Positions 26,616 through 37,100 of a stretch of 64,000 nt of DNA are shown piece after piece; the first letter of the stretch is position 1; every line of letters starts with the position of its first letter. Source of the stretch: Pirellulaceae bacterium. Lineage in GTDB: Bacteria; Planctomycetota; Planctomycetia; Pirellulales; Pirellulaceae. The notes beneath the pieces are model-generated. The model did not search any database, was not told where the DNA came from, and worked only from the letters and a program-made list of their open reading frames with translations. The position numbers and the translations under genes are program-made. The stretch covers positions 1 through 64,000 of the forward strand of contig JAHBXS010000001.1 in NCBI GenBank assembly GCA_019636375.1. Reading direction: 5' to 3'.

Positions 26616-28248
26616 GAATGGCACTGTCGGGTTGATGAATGCGCGCAGATTGATCTAGGACTGAAGCGGACAATTTTTTAAAATCTGCTCCAGCCAAGGC
26701 GATCTTGCGAAATTGAGCCGACCTTGGTATTAAAATGAAGCCCTCCTTGGTTCACTGGGCAGTGAAAAAGCCAAGGAGGGTTTTTCATGTCTGGAGATAT
26801 ACCAAAATTTCCGCCTCAGGACAGTCGCAATTATCAAAAAGTTGTGGATGTATTTCTATCGGGTAAGGGCCTACCCTTTGCCGAGATTCTCTCGGCTGAG
26901 CGTATCGAACGAGTCTTCCGAAAACACAGAGCGTTGTTTGGCCTGCATGGCATTTACTCGACAGCCATTGTGGTTTGGGCCTTTCTCTCGCAAGTCCTAA
27001 GAGATGGCAAGGAGGCTTCGTGCCAATCAGCGGTGGCACGCGTCGTCAGCTACTGTGAGCTACAAGGGCTAGACGTACCGACGGAAGACACCGGCGATTA
27101 CTGCAAAGCTCGCGCTAAACTATCAGGCGCGGCATTACGTGACCTCAGCGGCGAAATAGCCGAAGAGCTGGAACAAGCGGCTGAGCCGTCTTGGCTGTGG
27201 AAAGGAGTCCATCACGCCAAACTCGTCGATGGCTTTACCTTCACGATGCCTGATACACCGGAGAACCAAGCCATGTACCCCCATCCAAAATCACAAACAC
27301 CCGGAGTCGGTTTGCCCATTGCTCGCGCCGTAGCCATTATCTCATTGGCAACTGCCACAGTAATGGACATGGAATTCGGGCCGTACCAAGGCAAAGAAAC
27401 AGGCGAATCTGCCTTACTGAGGAAGATTCTTGATTCGTTTGCAGAAGGAGATATTGCCGTGATGGACCGGTACTATTGTTCGTTTATGATGATCGCGTTG
27501 CTGCATTGTCAAGGAATCCAGACCTGTGCCCGCAAGCATCACCGGCGTCATAAGACCGATTTCCGACGTGGCAAGAGACTCGGCAAGAACGACCACCTCA
27601 TCGTGTGGACTCGACCAGAAAAGCCCAGTTGGATGGACGAGGCAACGTATGCAATGATTCCGGAAACACTGACTTTGCGCGAGTTGCGTTTTCAGATTGT
27701 CGAGCCTGGTCGTCGTACACAAACCATCGAAATCATCACAACACTGACGAATCCCGAGCAGCATACCGTCGAAGACATTGCCGAATTGTATGGATTTCGC
27801 TGGAATTCGGAATTGGACATCCGTAGCATCAAGTCCAATCTGAATCTGGCTCATGTTCGCTGCAAAAAACCTGAAATGATCTATCGAGAAGTCTGGACGA
27901 CGATTCTCGGCTACAACCTCATTCGCACAACTGCTGCTGGAGCTGCTCTGCTCCACCACAAACAGCCGCGCCAAATAAGTTTTACCAGCACCTGCCAATA
28001 CGTGCTGGCATCGTGGATGCAATTGTCTCTCGCGATCATTGATCCTGCGCGACTCGATGGCTACTTGAGGCTGATGCTCAAACAGATCGCGGCCTGCGAG
28101 GTCGCCAATCGCCCAGGCAGGCTAGAGCCACGTGTATTGAAACGAAGGCGACACGGCTATAAACTTATGCAGAAACACAGGCAGGTATTGCGCAATGAAT
28201 TGCGAAAAACGTGTACATAAGACAACTTAAAACCCGACAGTGCCATTC
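26616..28248 (+). mobile_element. IS4-family insertion sequence, complete (1633 bp)
   Basis: Perfect 18-bp terminal inverted repeats GAATGGCACTGTCGGGTT (26616-26633; complement 28231-28248). It is flanked by an 11-bp target duplication, GGGTCTGACCC, at 26605-26615 and 28249-28259. One intact transposase gene. The target is the inner arm of a dispersed palindromic element, so the target itself is palindromic. Confidence 0.93.
26787..28220 (+). CDS. IS4-family transposase
   Basis: A 477-residue DDE transposase, intact. First catalytic Asp in HHAKLVDGFTFTMPDT, second in EGDIAVMDRYYCSF, and the IS4-family Y-x2-R-x3-E-x6-K signature in LYGFRWNSELDIRSIKSNL (Glu is the third acidic residue). A basic C-terminal tail ends the chain. 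The gene fills the element between its terminal repeats. Confidence 0.95.
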   Translation: MSGDIPKFPPQDSRNYQKVVDVFLSGKGLPFAEILSAERIERVFRKHRALFGLHGIYSTAIVVWAFLSQVLRDGKEASCQSAVARVVSYCELQGLDVPTEDTGDYCKARAKLSGAALRDLSGEIAEELEQAAEPSWLWKGVHHAKLVDGFTFTMPDTPENQAMYPHPKSQTPGVGLPIARAVAIISLATATVMDMEFGPYQGKETGESALLRKILDSFAEGDIAVMDRYYCSFMMIALLHCQGIQTCARKHHRRHKTDFRRGKRLGKNDHLIVWTRPEKPSWMDEATYAMIPETLTLRELRFQIVEPGRRTQTIEIITTLTNPEQHTVEDIAELYGFRWNSELDIRSIKSNLNLAHVRCKKPEMIYREVWTTILGYNLIRTTAAGAALLHHKQPRQISFTSTCQYVLASWMQLSLAIIDPARLDGYLRLMLKQIAACEVANRPGRLEPRVLKRRRHGYKLMQKHRQVLRNELRKTCT

Positions 28249-28278
28249 GGGTCTGACCCCTTTTGCTATAGGCTCTTA

Positions 28279-28595
28279 ATACTTTCTTTCGTGTAAGTAT
28301 TACAAAATGCAATTTTTAAAAAACACATTAACGATTAAAACAGTACAAACTTTCAAGGAAAAGAAGCACTTTTTAATGTCGTAAATGTCCGTTTTTTTAC
28401 AGCGTACAACGACCGGAACTTTGGCATCCGGTTGAACATTCTAGCGTGACGATGCCAGAGAGTGTAAATGAGAAGAATAGTCATTCTTTGGGATTTTTGA
28501 AAATACCGTATTGATTTGTACTTTGAGCATACTTAGGATCATAGGGAAGCGGAGTCACCGCCTGTGAGGTTCATTGCATTTCGAGTTGAGGCAGC
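28279..28595. promoter_or_regulatory. leader region upstream of the MoxR-Bat operon
   Basis: An AT-rich spacer of about 320 bp with no gene. It must contain the operon promoter, but no specific box could be assigned with confidence. Confidence 0.35.
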
Positions 28596-29633
28596 ATGTC
28601 TACAAGTGAGTTTCCAGCCGCAGACGTTTCCAGCCAATCAAATGAGTTTGAGCGTGTGACCGAATTTGTCACGCGAATTCGTGAGCGAATCGCGACGGTG
28701 GTCGTCGGCCAAGATGATGTGGTCGAGCGAATCCTGGTAGCGCTGTTTACTGGCGGACATCTGTTGCTGCAAGGCGTACCCGGCCTCGCCAAGACATTGC
28801 TGGTGTCGGCATTGTCGAAGTCCGTTGACCTAAAATTTTCGCGTGTGCAGTTCACTATCGACTTGCTTCCGTCCGACATTATCGGCTCGGAAATCTTAGA
28901 CCAACGAACCAACGAGTTTCGAATCCACAAAGGGCCAGTATTTACCAATCTACTGCTGGCGGATGAAATCAATCGTGCGGCTCCCAAGGTTCAGGGTGCT
29001 CTGTTGGAAGCGATGCAGGAGCGTCGGGTCACCATCGGCAACACGACGTTCAAACTCCCGGCACCGTTTCTGGTAATTGCGACGCAGAATCCGATCGAAC
29101 AAAGCGGAACGTTCGAATTGCCGGAAGCACAGCTTGACAGGTTCATGCTGTGCCATCGGCTTAGCTATCCGACTCCTACCGAAGAAGCGGAGATTCTCAG
29201 GCGCAATGCCGCACTGGGGATTCGGCGTGAAGACCAGGGAGCTATCGCCCGTACTGAATTTGACGTTTTAGAACAAGAGCCGGTGGGCACTCCGGATGAT
29301 TTGATCACGGCGATGCAAGTCTCAAGCGAAATTTACGTCAGCGATGTTTTTATGAACCATGTGGTGGAGTTGATCAACCGCACGCGCGTCCATCCGCGAT
29401 TGGAAATCGGTGCCAGTCCGCGAGCCGGTATTTCGTTGGTCAAGGCGTCGCGCGCCCGAGCGTTGATTCGAGGGCGAGATTTTGTGATCCCGGAAGATTT
29501 ATATAGTCTGGCTGAAGACGTCGTGTTGCACCGGATTCGCTTGAGCTACGAGGCTCTAGCCGATGGTTTGACCGGCAAAGATGTACTGCTCGATATCCTA
29601 GGTGAAATGGGGATGACTCCAGGAACGATCTAG
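28596..29633 (+). CDS. MoxR-family AAA ATPase
   Basis: A 345-residue MoxR-type AAA+ ATPase, thought to act as a chaperone maturing partner proteins through VWA-domain adaptors. Walker A LLQGVPGLAKT (about 57-67), Walker B LLLADEINRA (about 119-127), sensor 1 FLVIATQNPIEQSGTFELPEAQLDRF, and the C-terminal lid. Full length. First gene of a compact operon of seven genes (DUF58, membrane protein, two VWA proteins, TPR protein, large exported protein), the layout known from Bat (aerotolerance) operons. Confidence 0.93.
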   Translation: MSTSEFPAADVSSQSNEFERVTEFVTRIRERIATVVVGQDDVVERILVALFTGGHLLLQGVPGLAKTLLVSALSKSVDLKFSRVQFTIDLLPSDIIGSEILDQRTNEFRIHKGPVFTNLLLADEINRAAPKVQGALLEAMQERRVTIGNTTFKLPAPFLVIATQNPIEQSGTFELPEAQLDRFMLCHRLSYPTPTEEAEILRRNAALGIRREDQGAIARTEFDVLEQEPVGTPDDLITAMQVSSEIYVSDVFMNHVVELINRTRVHPRLEIGASPRAGISLVKASRARALIRGRDFVIPEDLYSLAEDVVLHRIRLSYEALADGLTGKDVLLDILGEMGMTPGTI

Positions 29634-29663
29634 TCAAGACAATTTAACCGATACGATTTGGTC

Positions 29664-30524
29664 ATGGAACTGCAACTCGATACGACTGATCCGCTAGACT
29701 CGCGCCAATTTATATTGGTGATTAAACGACTGGCCGACAGCCTCAATTATGGGACCGACCGGTCTCGTTTTGTGGGGAGTGGAATCGAGTACGCCCAGTC
29801 GCGTCCTTACGAACCGGGCGATCCAGTGAAATCGATTGACTGGCGCGTGACGGCACGGTCCAACAAAATCTTCGTCAAGGAATATGAATCTCCGAAACGG
29901 ATTCCTGTCTACCTGCTCGTCGATACGTCGGCTTCGATGACATTGACGTCGATTCCTAGCAGCAAATTTTCGATCGGCACGCAATTGGCGGGGGGGCTGG
30001 CGTTTGCATGTCTGGATCGGGTCAGCCCGGTGGCATTGATTGGTGTCGGCGAGCGCGAGATTCGTTACCAGCCCAGCCTTTCGCGCGATCGCATTCTGCA
30101 ATGGCTGCATCAACTCCGTCGCTATCGTGTTGATGAGCGAACGATGTTGAGTCGGCGGCTTGTTGAATTGGTAGCCATGTTGCATGAACGCTCGTTGTTG
30201 ATCGTGTTGTCTGATTTGCATGAAGAACCGGCGATTCAAACCCTTAAGCAGATCGCCCAACAACATGATTGCGTCGCATTGCAGTTGCGCGATCCTTGCG
30301 AACGGGGATTGCGCGGCGTTGGCTGGATTCGCGGCCAGGAGGCCGAGTCGGGCCGAGCCTTTGTAACGCGCGGCCGCAATTTAGGCATTGACCAGGAAAC
30401 TTTGACTACAGAACTACGACGCGGCAAGGTCGATCACTTGCTGATCGATACCGATCGCCCTTACTTGGATCGACTCAGATTATTTCTACGCTCGCGGGGA
30501 ATTTTGCATCGAGGTGCGCGATGA
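29664..30524 (+). CDS. DUF58 domain protein
   Basis: A 286-residue DUF58 protein, regular partner of MoxR. It contains the hallmark YEPGDPVKSIDWRVTARSNKIFVKEYESPKRIPVYLLVDTSASM (about 50-95), which leads into a VWA-like fold with a DxSxS metal site. ATG at 29664 is preferred over the TTG two codons earlier. Its stop overlaps the next gene by 4 nt (ATGA at 30521). Likely a cytoplasmic adaptor linking the ATPase to membrane VWA proteins. Confidence 0.9.
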   Translation: MELQLDTTDPLDSRQFILVIKRLADSLNYGTDRSRFVGSGIEYAQSRPYEPGDPVKSIDWRVTARSNKIFVKEYESPKRIPVYLLVDTSASMTLTSIPSSKFSIGTQLAGGLAFACLDRVSPVALIGVGEREIRYQPSLSRDRILQWLHQLRRYRVDERTMLSRRLVELVAMLHERSLLIVLSDLHEEPAIQTLKQIAQQHDCVALQLRDPCERGLRGVGWIRGQEAESGRAFVTRGRNLGIDQETLTTELRRGKVDHLLIDTDRPYLDRLRLFLRSRGILHRGAR

Positions 30525-31420
30525 CGATGGGCAGAAACAGCCTGAGATGCGAAAGAGGCGACGCCGAACGGTCGAAAAATTTGGCTGCTTATGCTGTGCC
30601 GGTATCACATTGCATTCGATGCGTATCGATCCTGGTAATTTTCTTGTCGGGTTTCGGTGCGGCCGCTCAAGATGATGGAAGAAAAGAGACAAATACTCTG
30701 ACGAGTTACGTCGGCGTTTTACAACGTTTAAACCAGTTCGTTTTACCGGGCGGCGAATTGCAAGTTCGACCGATTGCTGATCGTTCGTTGCCAATCGTAA
30801 TGCGAATCAGTCAGGTTTGGCCACATGGAACCGACTTTCGTTATGACTTGGAATTCATGGCGCTCGAACCAGGTAATTTTGATCTCAAGGATTACTTGAT
30901 GCGTGTGGATGGCGGTTCGACCGACGATCTTCCATCCATTCCCGTCGAGGTGAAATCGGTCCTGCCGCCAGGGCAAATAATTCCGAATCCGTTGCAGCCG
31001 AGCTGGTTGTCGGTCGGTGGGTATCGCTTCTGGTTTCTGTTGGGAGCGATCGTTTGGGTTTTGGTGCTGATTTTTTTGATCGTGTATCGTCCGAAGCGGG
31101 TTGCAGTCGGGGAGGAATTGGACGTTAAGCCTCCGACTTTGGCGGATTTGCTTCGACCTCGACTTGAGGCGGCCGCCAAGGGCGATCTCGATTCGCACCA
31201 ATTGGCAGAGCTCGAACGTTTTATGATTGAGTATTGGAGACGAGACTTAGGTTGGCATCACCTTGATCCCATGACGGTTGTCAGCCGCTTGCGGACTCAT
31301 GATCGAGCCGGTCCGCTGATGCGGCAAGTCGAAAATTGGCTGCACAATCCGCACAAGAATGAGTCGCCAGATATTGGTGAGTTACTTAAACCGTATGAAA
31401 ACCTAGAAATGAAAACGTAA
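30521..31420 (+). CDS. membrane protein of the Bat operon (DUF4381-like)
   Basis: A 299-residue protein with two membrane segments, an N-terminal one (CIRCVSILVIFLSGFGAAAQ, signal-like) and one at about 170-190 (WFLLGAIVWVLVLIFLIVY). It also has a periplasmic beta-rich domain and a cytoplasmic helical C-terminus (LAELERFMIEYWRRDLGWHHLDPMTVVSRLR). This layout fits the DUF4381-like component between DUF58 and VWA genes in such operons. Family assignment rests on layout and position rather than a strong motif. Translationally coupled to DUF58. Confidence 0.65.
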   Translation: MTMGRNSLRCERGDAERSKNLAAYAVPVSHCIRCVSILVIFLSGFGAAAQDDGRKETNTLTSYVGVLQRLNQFVLPGGELQVRPIADRSLPIVMRISQVWPHGTDFRYDLEFMALEPGNFDLKDYLMRVDGGSTDDLPSIPVEVKSVLPPGQIIPNPLQPSWLSVGGYRFWFLLGAIVWVLVLIFLIVYRPKRVAVGEELDVKPPTLADLLRPRLEAAAKGDLDSHQLAELERFMIEYWRRDLGWHHLDPMTVVSRLRTHDRAGPLMRQVENWLHNPHKNESPDIGELLKPYENLEMKT

Positions 31421-31423
31421 GCG

Positions 31424-32341
31424 ATGACTTTTAGTTTTTGGCCAGGTCTGCTCGGACTTTTCGTCCCGTTGGCAATCGCCATTTGGATTTGGCGCCGTCA
31501 CGGGCGGCGGGTTGTCATTCCTCAAGATGGCGGGCGAATGAGGGCGGGGCGATTTTGGGGTGGCTCGATCAATTTAATGCAGACGATGCCGGCGATTGTT
31601 CTTGCGGCGGCCATCTTGCTGGCGGCAGGCCCTCGGCAATTAAGTGTACCGCAAGAAAAACGGGCGTTGACCAACATCGAGTTCTGCCTCGATTTGTCAG
31701 GGAGTATGCTGGCTAAGTTCGGTGATGGGACGCGGTTTGACGCCGCGATTGTGGCCATTTCTGATTTCGTCGATCAGCGCGAGGGGGATGCGTTTGGATT
31801 GACATTATTTGCCGAAAAGGCAGTCGGTTGGATTCCATTAACTCAAGATCCTTCAGCGTTCAAGTGTGCGGCACCCTTTATTCATCCAAGAAACATGTCG
31901 AGATCAATCGGCGGCGGAACCATGATCGGTTTGGCATTGCGACGGTCTCGTCAGCACTTGATCGCGCGTGAAGAAGGGGACCGGATGATCCTGTTAATTT
32001 CTGATGGCGACAGTTTTGACCTCGACGACGGACAAGATGAGGTGATCGCCCGCGAACTGCGCGCCGACGGCATCGTCGTTTATGGGGTTTTTATCGGTGA
32101 TGGCGTGATGCCGGCCGAAACGGCGTCGATTTGCACAATAACCGGAGGGGCTTCGTTTTCGGCTGGTGACCGGGCGGGCTTGAAACAAGTCTTCGACCGC
32201 ATTGATGCAATGAAAGTTGTGAAGATGGAACGGACAATCGCCGATGTGGTCGATTGGTTTTGGCCTTTCTGTATTGCCGGGCTCAGTGCTCTTACGATGT
32301 TCATTCTATCGTCGTTTGGATTGAGGTTCACGCCATGGTAG
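31424..32341 (+). CDS. BatA-like VWA membrane protein
   Basis: A 305-residue VWA protein. Two N-terminal membrane helices (LLGLFVPLAIAIWIW and MPAIVLAAAILLAAG), a VWA domain with intact metal site IEFCLDLSGSM (Asp90, Ser92, Ser94) and DGDSFDLDDG, and one C-terminal helix (WPFCIAGLSALTMFILSSFGL). This is the BatA arrangement, with the VWA domain exposed between membrane anchors. It starts 3 nt after the preceding stop and overlaps the next gene by 7 nt. Confidence 0.88.
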   Translation: MTFSFWPGLLGLFVPLAIAIWIWRRHGRRVVIPQDGGRMRAGRFWGGSINLMQTMPAIVLAAAILLAAGPRQLSVPQEKRALTNIEFCLDLSGSMLAKFGDGTRFDAAIVAISDFVDQREGDAFGLTLFAEKAVGWIPLTQDPSAFKCAAPFIHPRNMSRSIGGGTMIGLALRRSRQHLIAREEGDRMILLISDGDSFDLDDGQDEVIARELRADGIVVYGVFIGDGVMPAETASICTITGGASFSAGDRAGLKQVFDRIDAMKVVKMERTIADVVDWFWPFCIAGLSALTMFILSSFGLRFTPW

Positions 32342-33333
32342 CAGAATGGGTCGCGTTGGGAGTTTTAGTAGCAATGGTGTTGGCCGAGTTGCTGCATTGG
32401 CGGAGGTGTCGTCGTTTGGCTCGATTGGCTTTTGGTCCGCAGCAGCGTGCGACGGCATGGGCTCGCTGTTCTCCGCTGATGCGGATCGTCGCCTGCGTAC
32501 TCGCCGCCTGGGGATTGACCGCACTGCTGCTAATGGATCCGAAAGTCCACTCTGCACCGATACTTGACCGATCGGAGATGAAGCATTTGTTGCTCGTCGT
32601 CGATGTTTCTCCCAGCATGTACTTGGAAGATGCGGGGCCGGAAAAAAACATTAGCCGACGAGAGCGGGCTGCCGATGTGTTGACCAGCCTGTTCAGTCGT
32701 CTACCAATGCGTGAATACCAAGTCAGCTTGATTGCATTTTACACCGGTGCCAAACCCTTGTTGGCTGAATCGAGAGATCCCGAAATCGTGCGGCACATTG
32801 TGGCTGAACTTCCAATCTACAGCGGTTTTCGGTCAGGGAAAACGGATTTATTTTCTGGTCTTCAATTAGCTGCAACGACTGCTAAGAATTGGCGTCCCAA
32901 AAGCACGACAGTTGTGGTGATAACGGATGGCGTGACGGTTCCGCCAACTGGAATGCCTCGTATGCCGAACTCAGTTAATAGCATGCTGGTTGTTGGGGTC
33001 GGCGATGCTCAAACCGGCAAGTTTATCGATGGTCATCAATCGAGACAGGATGTTTCGAACCTTCGACAAGTGGCCAATCGGATTCGCGGCGTCTATCACG
33101 ATGCCAACACGAAACACATCCCAACCAGCACAATCATAGGATTTTCCGGAGAGAACGACAAATCGCAATGGTGGCGGTGGGGGCGTCGCGAGTTAGCCTT
33201 GGCAGCCAGCTTTCTCGGCGGAATCATTTTGGCTTTGCTGCCGATTTTGTTACACTATAAGGGAACGAGTTGGGCGCCAGGCCGAAAGGTCTCACCGACA
33301 GGAGTCAGTGCGAAAACTAAAGTCGCGGCCTAA
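32335..33333 (+). CDS. BatB-like VWA membrane protein
   Basis: A 332-residue VWA protein, second of the pair. ATG at 32335 is chosen because it overlaps the previous stop by 7 nt and gives the expected N-terminal helix (MVAEWVALGVLVAMVLAELLHW). Second helix IVACVLAAWGLTALLLM; MIDAS HLLLVVDVSPSM (Asp90, Ser92, Ser94); C-terminal helix LALAASFLGGIILALLPILLHY. Both VWA genes keep their metal sites, so both probably bind ligands. Confidence 0.87.
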   Translation: MVAEWVALGVLVAMVLAELLHWRRCRRLARLAFGPQQRATAWARCSPLMRIVACVLAAWGLTALLLMDPKVHSAPILDRSEMKHLLLVVDVSPSMYLEDAGPEKNISRRERAADVLTSLFSRLPMREYQVSLIAFYTGAKPLLAESRDPEIVRHIVAELPIYSGFRSGKTDLFSGLQLAATTAKNWRPKSTTVVVITDGVTVPPTGMPRMPNSVNSMLVVGVGDAQTGKFIDGHQSRQDVSNLRQVANRIRGVYHDANTKHIPTSTIIGFSGENDKSQWWRWGRRELALAASFLGGIILALLPILLHYKGTSWAPGRKVSPTGVSAKTKVAA

Positions 33334-33375
33334 ACGAGTCGTGGCGAGTCAACAGCTTTACAATTGGAGTATGAG

Positions 33376-34125
33376 ATGAAAATATTTTTGATTTCGACAT
33401 GGTTGTTCATCGGTTTGGCTGGTATTATCTTTCATCTCGGCCCAGGGCGCGAGTTAGAAAAACAAGATTTCGTCAGGGCTGCGCTCAGCCAAGCTCGTAC
33501 GGATGTCCAGCATGAACGATGGTTAGATGCCATCGACCGATTCGACCAGGCATTGGATTCGCTTCCGAAAGACCAACCCAATTCCGAGCGGCACATTCGG
33601 CTAGAGAAAGCCAAAGCGCAAATGATGGCCGCACAACTTCCAGAGGCTCGTCTTGCCCTGGAAAGTTTGCTCGATGAGATCGTCGCAGATTCGCTGCAGT
33701 CTACGAGCACGCAGGGCGATCGTTCCCAGAAGAATAATTCCGCTGAGCTTAAGACCTTGGCGCGGGAAACCAGATTGGCCCTGGCTTCATCGCAATATTA
33801 TCTGACGTGGCTCATGCGATTGGAGGGATTGGGGCGTGAAGAGTGGGAGCCCGAAGTCGAAGCAGCGCGACAAAACTACCGCTTACTGATGGAGCAAGCG
33901 GAGTTGGCTGGCGATGCGTCGATCATCGAAAAACGCCGTGAAGATTTGGAAGCGACGATTCGTCTCGCACGTATGGACCTGAGCGAGCTGCAAGCCCTGC
34001 CTCTTCCGTGTCAATGCTCCGGATGCTGCAGCGGAAAATGTCGAGGTAAGGGTAAGCGTCCCAGCAATCAGAAGTCGGGGCAAGCGGGCGGCTTCCAAAA
34101 ACCGGATGATGGTTCCGGCTCTTAG
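33376..34125 (+). CDS. TPR-like membrane-anchored protein (Bat operon)
   Basis: A 249-residue protein with an N-terminal membrane anchor (IFLISTWLFIGLAGIIFHLGPG) and helical repeats reminiscent of tetratricopeptides (ALSQARTDVQHERWLDAIDRFDQALDSLP). It ends in an odd Cys/Lys-rich tail, CQCSGCCSGKCRGKGKRP. ATG at 33376 has GGAG about 8 nt before it. Corresponds in position to the TPR component (BatC/E-like) of Bat operons. The Cys cluster might bind metal. Confidence 0.7.
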   Translation: MKIFLISTWLFIGLAGIIFHLGPGRELEKQDFVRAALSQARTDVQHERWLDAIDRFDQALDSLPKDQPNSERHIRLEKAKAQMMAAQLPEARLALESLLDEIVADSLQSTSTQGDRSQKNNSAELKTLARETRLALASSQYYLTWLMRLEGLGREEWEPEVEAARQNYRLLMEQAELAGDASIIEKRREDLEATIRLARMDLSELQALPLPCQCSGCCSGKCRGKGKRPSNQKSGQAGGFQKPDDGSGS

Positions 34126-34148
34126 TTAGACTTTATTTGGAGTTTTCC

Positions 34149-37100
34149 ATGAAAGCAATCTGCCAGCGTCAGAAGTGTTTCTGTACCTTGAATTGGGGTC
34201 GCCGATTATTGTGCATCGCCTGTTTAAGTTCACTTGCGGCTTTTACAAGCGAATCTGTATTTGGTCAATCAACTCCCGCAGCAATTCGTGTTAGGCCGGT
34301 AGAAAAATTTGAAACCGGCGATCCTCAAAATACGGACAAAAATTTGGTTGCGGCAAACGACCCTGATGACGACGCCAAGAATTTAGCCAAAATGCCGTCG
34401 TCAAATGACAATCAAGCGGACAGTTTTGATCCTGACGCCTTCCGATTGAGTTCGTTGCTGCAACTCGCTTTCGATCGGTCGCCACAAGCGACGATGAAGG
34501 CTTGGGCAGATGAGTTGGTGCCCCCGAAGAGTGCATTGAAAGAAAAAGAAGGCGACGAAAGCCGCAATGATAACGAACGTTCAGCAAGCGATAAACCGAG
34601 TGACACTTCAGGACAAGCGGAAGCCGCAGCTAATGACGATTCCAAAGCAAATGCTGAGGAAACTGCCGAAAAAGTCGCTCAAAAACTTGAGAATGATCAA
34701 TTGAAAAAGGAGATTGATGAAGAAGTCGCTAAGTTTGGTCGTTGGGTAACATTAGGAAAATGGAACGAGATCGGCGAGTATTTGTCGGGACTGCCAAAAG
34801 ACAACGGGACCAAAGTTTATAAACACTTACTCAGGGGACTATTAACGCCAGCGAATCCAGAGCAAAACGAGCAGATTGCGGCGCTTCCCAAGATAGTTCA
34901 TCCCATGCCGGCATTTAGCCCGGACGATTTTCTCGGTTTGGCCGACGCCGCTCCTGCTGAATTGACGGAGGATCAAATCGAAATGCTGGCCCAATTGCTG
35001 GGACTCTCTCGCGACCAAGGCTATCAGTTTGATGAATTGGCGAATCGCATGGAACAAGGCACAAAACGGCTAGGAGGCTCAGACCAACAAGCAAAACGCA
35101 TGGCCGCAAAATTATTTTTGGCATGCGCGGTGCCCGATGTCGCGGCCAGGTTTCTGCCCGAATGGACTGCGGATGAACCGGTAACCGATTCCTTCGAACT
35201 GCGATTGCTGGCTCGATATTTCGACGCGAAACAAGCCGAGGATCCCAAACCTCTCTGGTTGCAGCACTCCTGGGAGGTCCATCAAGCTTTGCTTCGTGCG
35301 GAAGACCTAAAGGCGGAACAGCGTAAAGAAGCTTTGCAACGCACGGTGGAACTGTCTTTGCTGATTGACGAAGACCTGGGACAGCGTTGGTTACAGGAAA
35401 GCTTCACCGAGAATTGGGAACAAGGGGTTGAGATATTGTCTCAAATCGGTGGTGCCGCCGCGTCACAGTTTGTGCCGAAAGCAAGCGATGCCGAGTCACG
35501 TAAGCAGTTGTTGACTTTACAAAATAAGGCCGCTGAGACGTTAGTTGACGTCGCCGGTGAGCGGGCCAGTCAATGGCGCGCGACATTGACTCGACTGGCT
35601 GAACACTGGCTGCGCGAAGCGGAACTGACTGTCTACCTAACACGTGGCCAGATGGGCGGTACGAGAATGAATTGGGATCGCTATGGTAACTATTTTTATT
35701 ACGACGAAGACGATCCTCGCTTCTCACGGTATCAAACGCCAGGGGCACGACCGATTCCGGTAACCGATATGCTGGATTCTCAACCAAGCGAGGCGTGGCT
35801 TTCACTGATTGACGATCAGTTGAGACCCCGAATGGCCATGTTGATCGCACGACTTTACCTGAAGGCGAACGAAGAGGAAAAGGCCTTCCCGCACATCGAG
35901 CAACTTGCTCCACATCAGCCTGATCAGGCGTTAGTTCTCGTCCACGAATTTATCAAGACCTGGACGAGCAATAATGACCCAAATCAGGAAAGACGACACT
36001 TCAATCCCTACATGTATATCTACGGATACAACCGACAAGCCGAAGCGATCCCGCTGTCGCGGTCGCGCCAGCAACGCAATTTGGAAAACTTAGCGCAATG
36101 GGTTAAACGAATTCGACAGTTACCGATTGGCCAAATAGACGAAACATTGTTGGCCGCTGCTTTTACGACCTGCCACAGTAGTGCCGAGGTCTTCAAGGTC
36201 GAAGCGTTCGTCAACGTGTTCGGGGAAATCCATTCACTCAAACCTGAAACGGTCGCCAGCCTTGCGGATACGATGCGCGGGAATCTGGCCAGCGTTTGGC
36301 GCCAAGTGCGCGTCCAAGAAGCTTTTCAAACCCGCCGTCGCGAAAAAGACGTGCAGCAAGAAGTGATTCAAGGTTACCAAGTCGCGATGCGTATCGTTGC
36401 CGATGCCAGAGAAAAACACCCGGACGATTGGCGGCTGAAGTTGGCTGAAGCAACCTTGATGTTCGACGAAAATGCCTATTCGCAGTCTATTTTCCCTACT
36501 TCTGAATTTACTCAGCGAAGAAATCTGGCATTCGATAAGTTCCAACAAGCGGCCAAAGCCTACCGCGATGTCGTCATCGGACTTGATGTCAAACAACAGA
36601 CGACCGATCCGTTTGACTATTGGTTCTACGCCGCACTCGGTTCGACCGATCTGGGGCAGGTGTCACACGAAACCATACCTGACGAGAAGCAACTCCCCTT
36701 GATCCTGGAAAGTATCAATAGCCTTCCTGGTGAAACAGCCGATGCCCATTTAGGACGTTTTGCCGACAGCCTTTTTTCTCGGATGAACAGTGTTGCTCCG
36801 GCGGTGAAGCACCGATACCTAAAATCAGGTTTTGAAATTGTCGGCGATCATCCGCGCGCCAGAGAAGCCCGGAAAACGTTTGCGTACTACAACGATGTGG
36901 TTGAAGAAATCAAGCTGGTCGCCGAGATCGATGGCAGCGATGTCGTCGGACACGCGAGTCCCTTCGGGGTTATGGTAAAGCTCGTACATACTACTGAGAT
37001 GGAACGCGAGTCGGGGGGATTTGAAAAGTATGCCCAAAACCAGAATCCGTCCCCGTATTACTACAACTACGGCCGACCGGTCGAAGAGTATCGGGACAAA

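Larger units (their letters stand above)
26511..28278. repeat. MITE-like palindromic element, copy B, split by an IS
   Basis: The left part (26511-26615) begins TTAGAGCCCGTCCCAAAAGG and holds an internal 17-bp tandem duplication (CAGACCCTTTGGAGGCT at 26534 and 26551). The right part (28249-28278) ends CTATAGGCTCTTA. Removing the IS and one GGGTCTGACCC restores an element like copy C. Confidence 0.8.
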
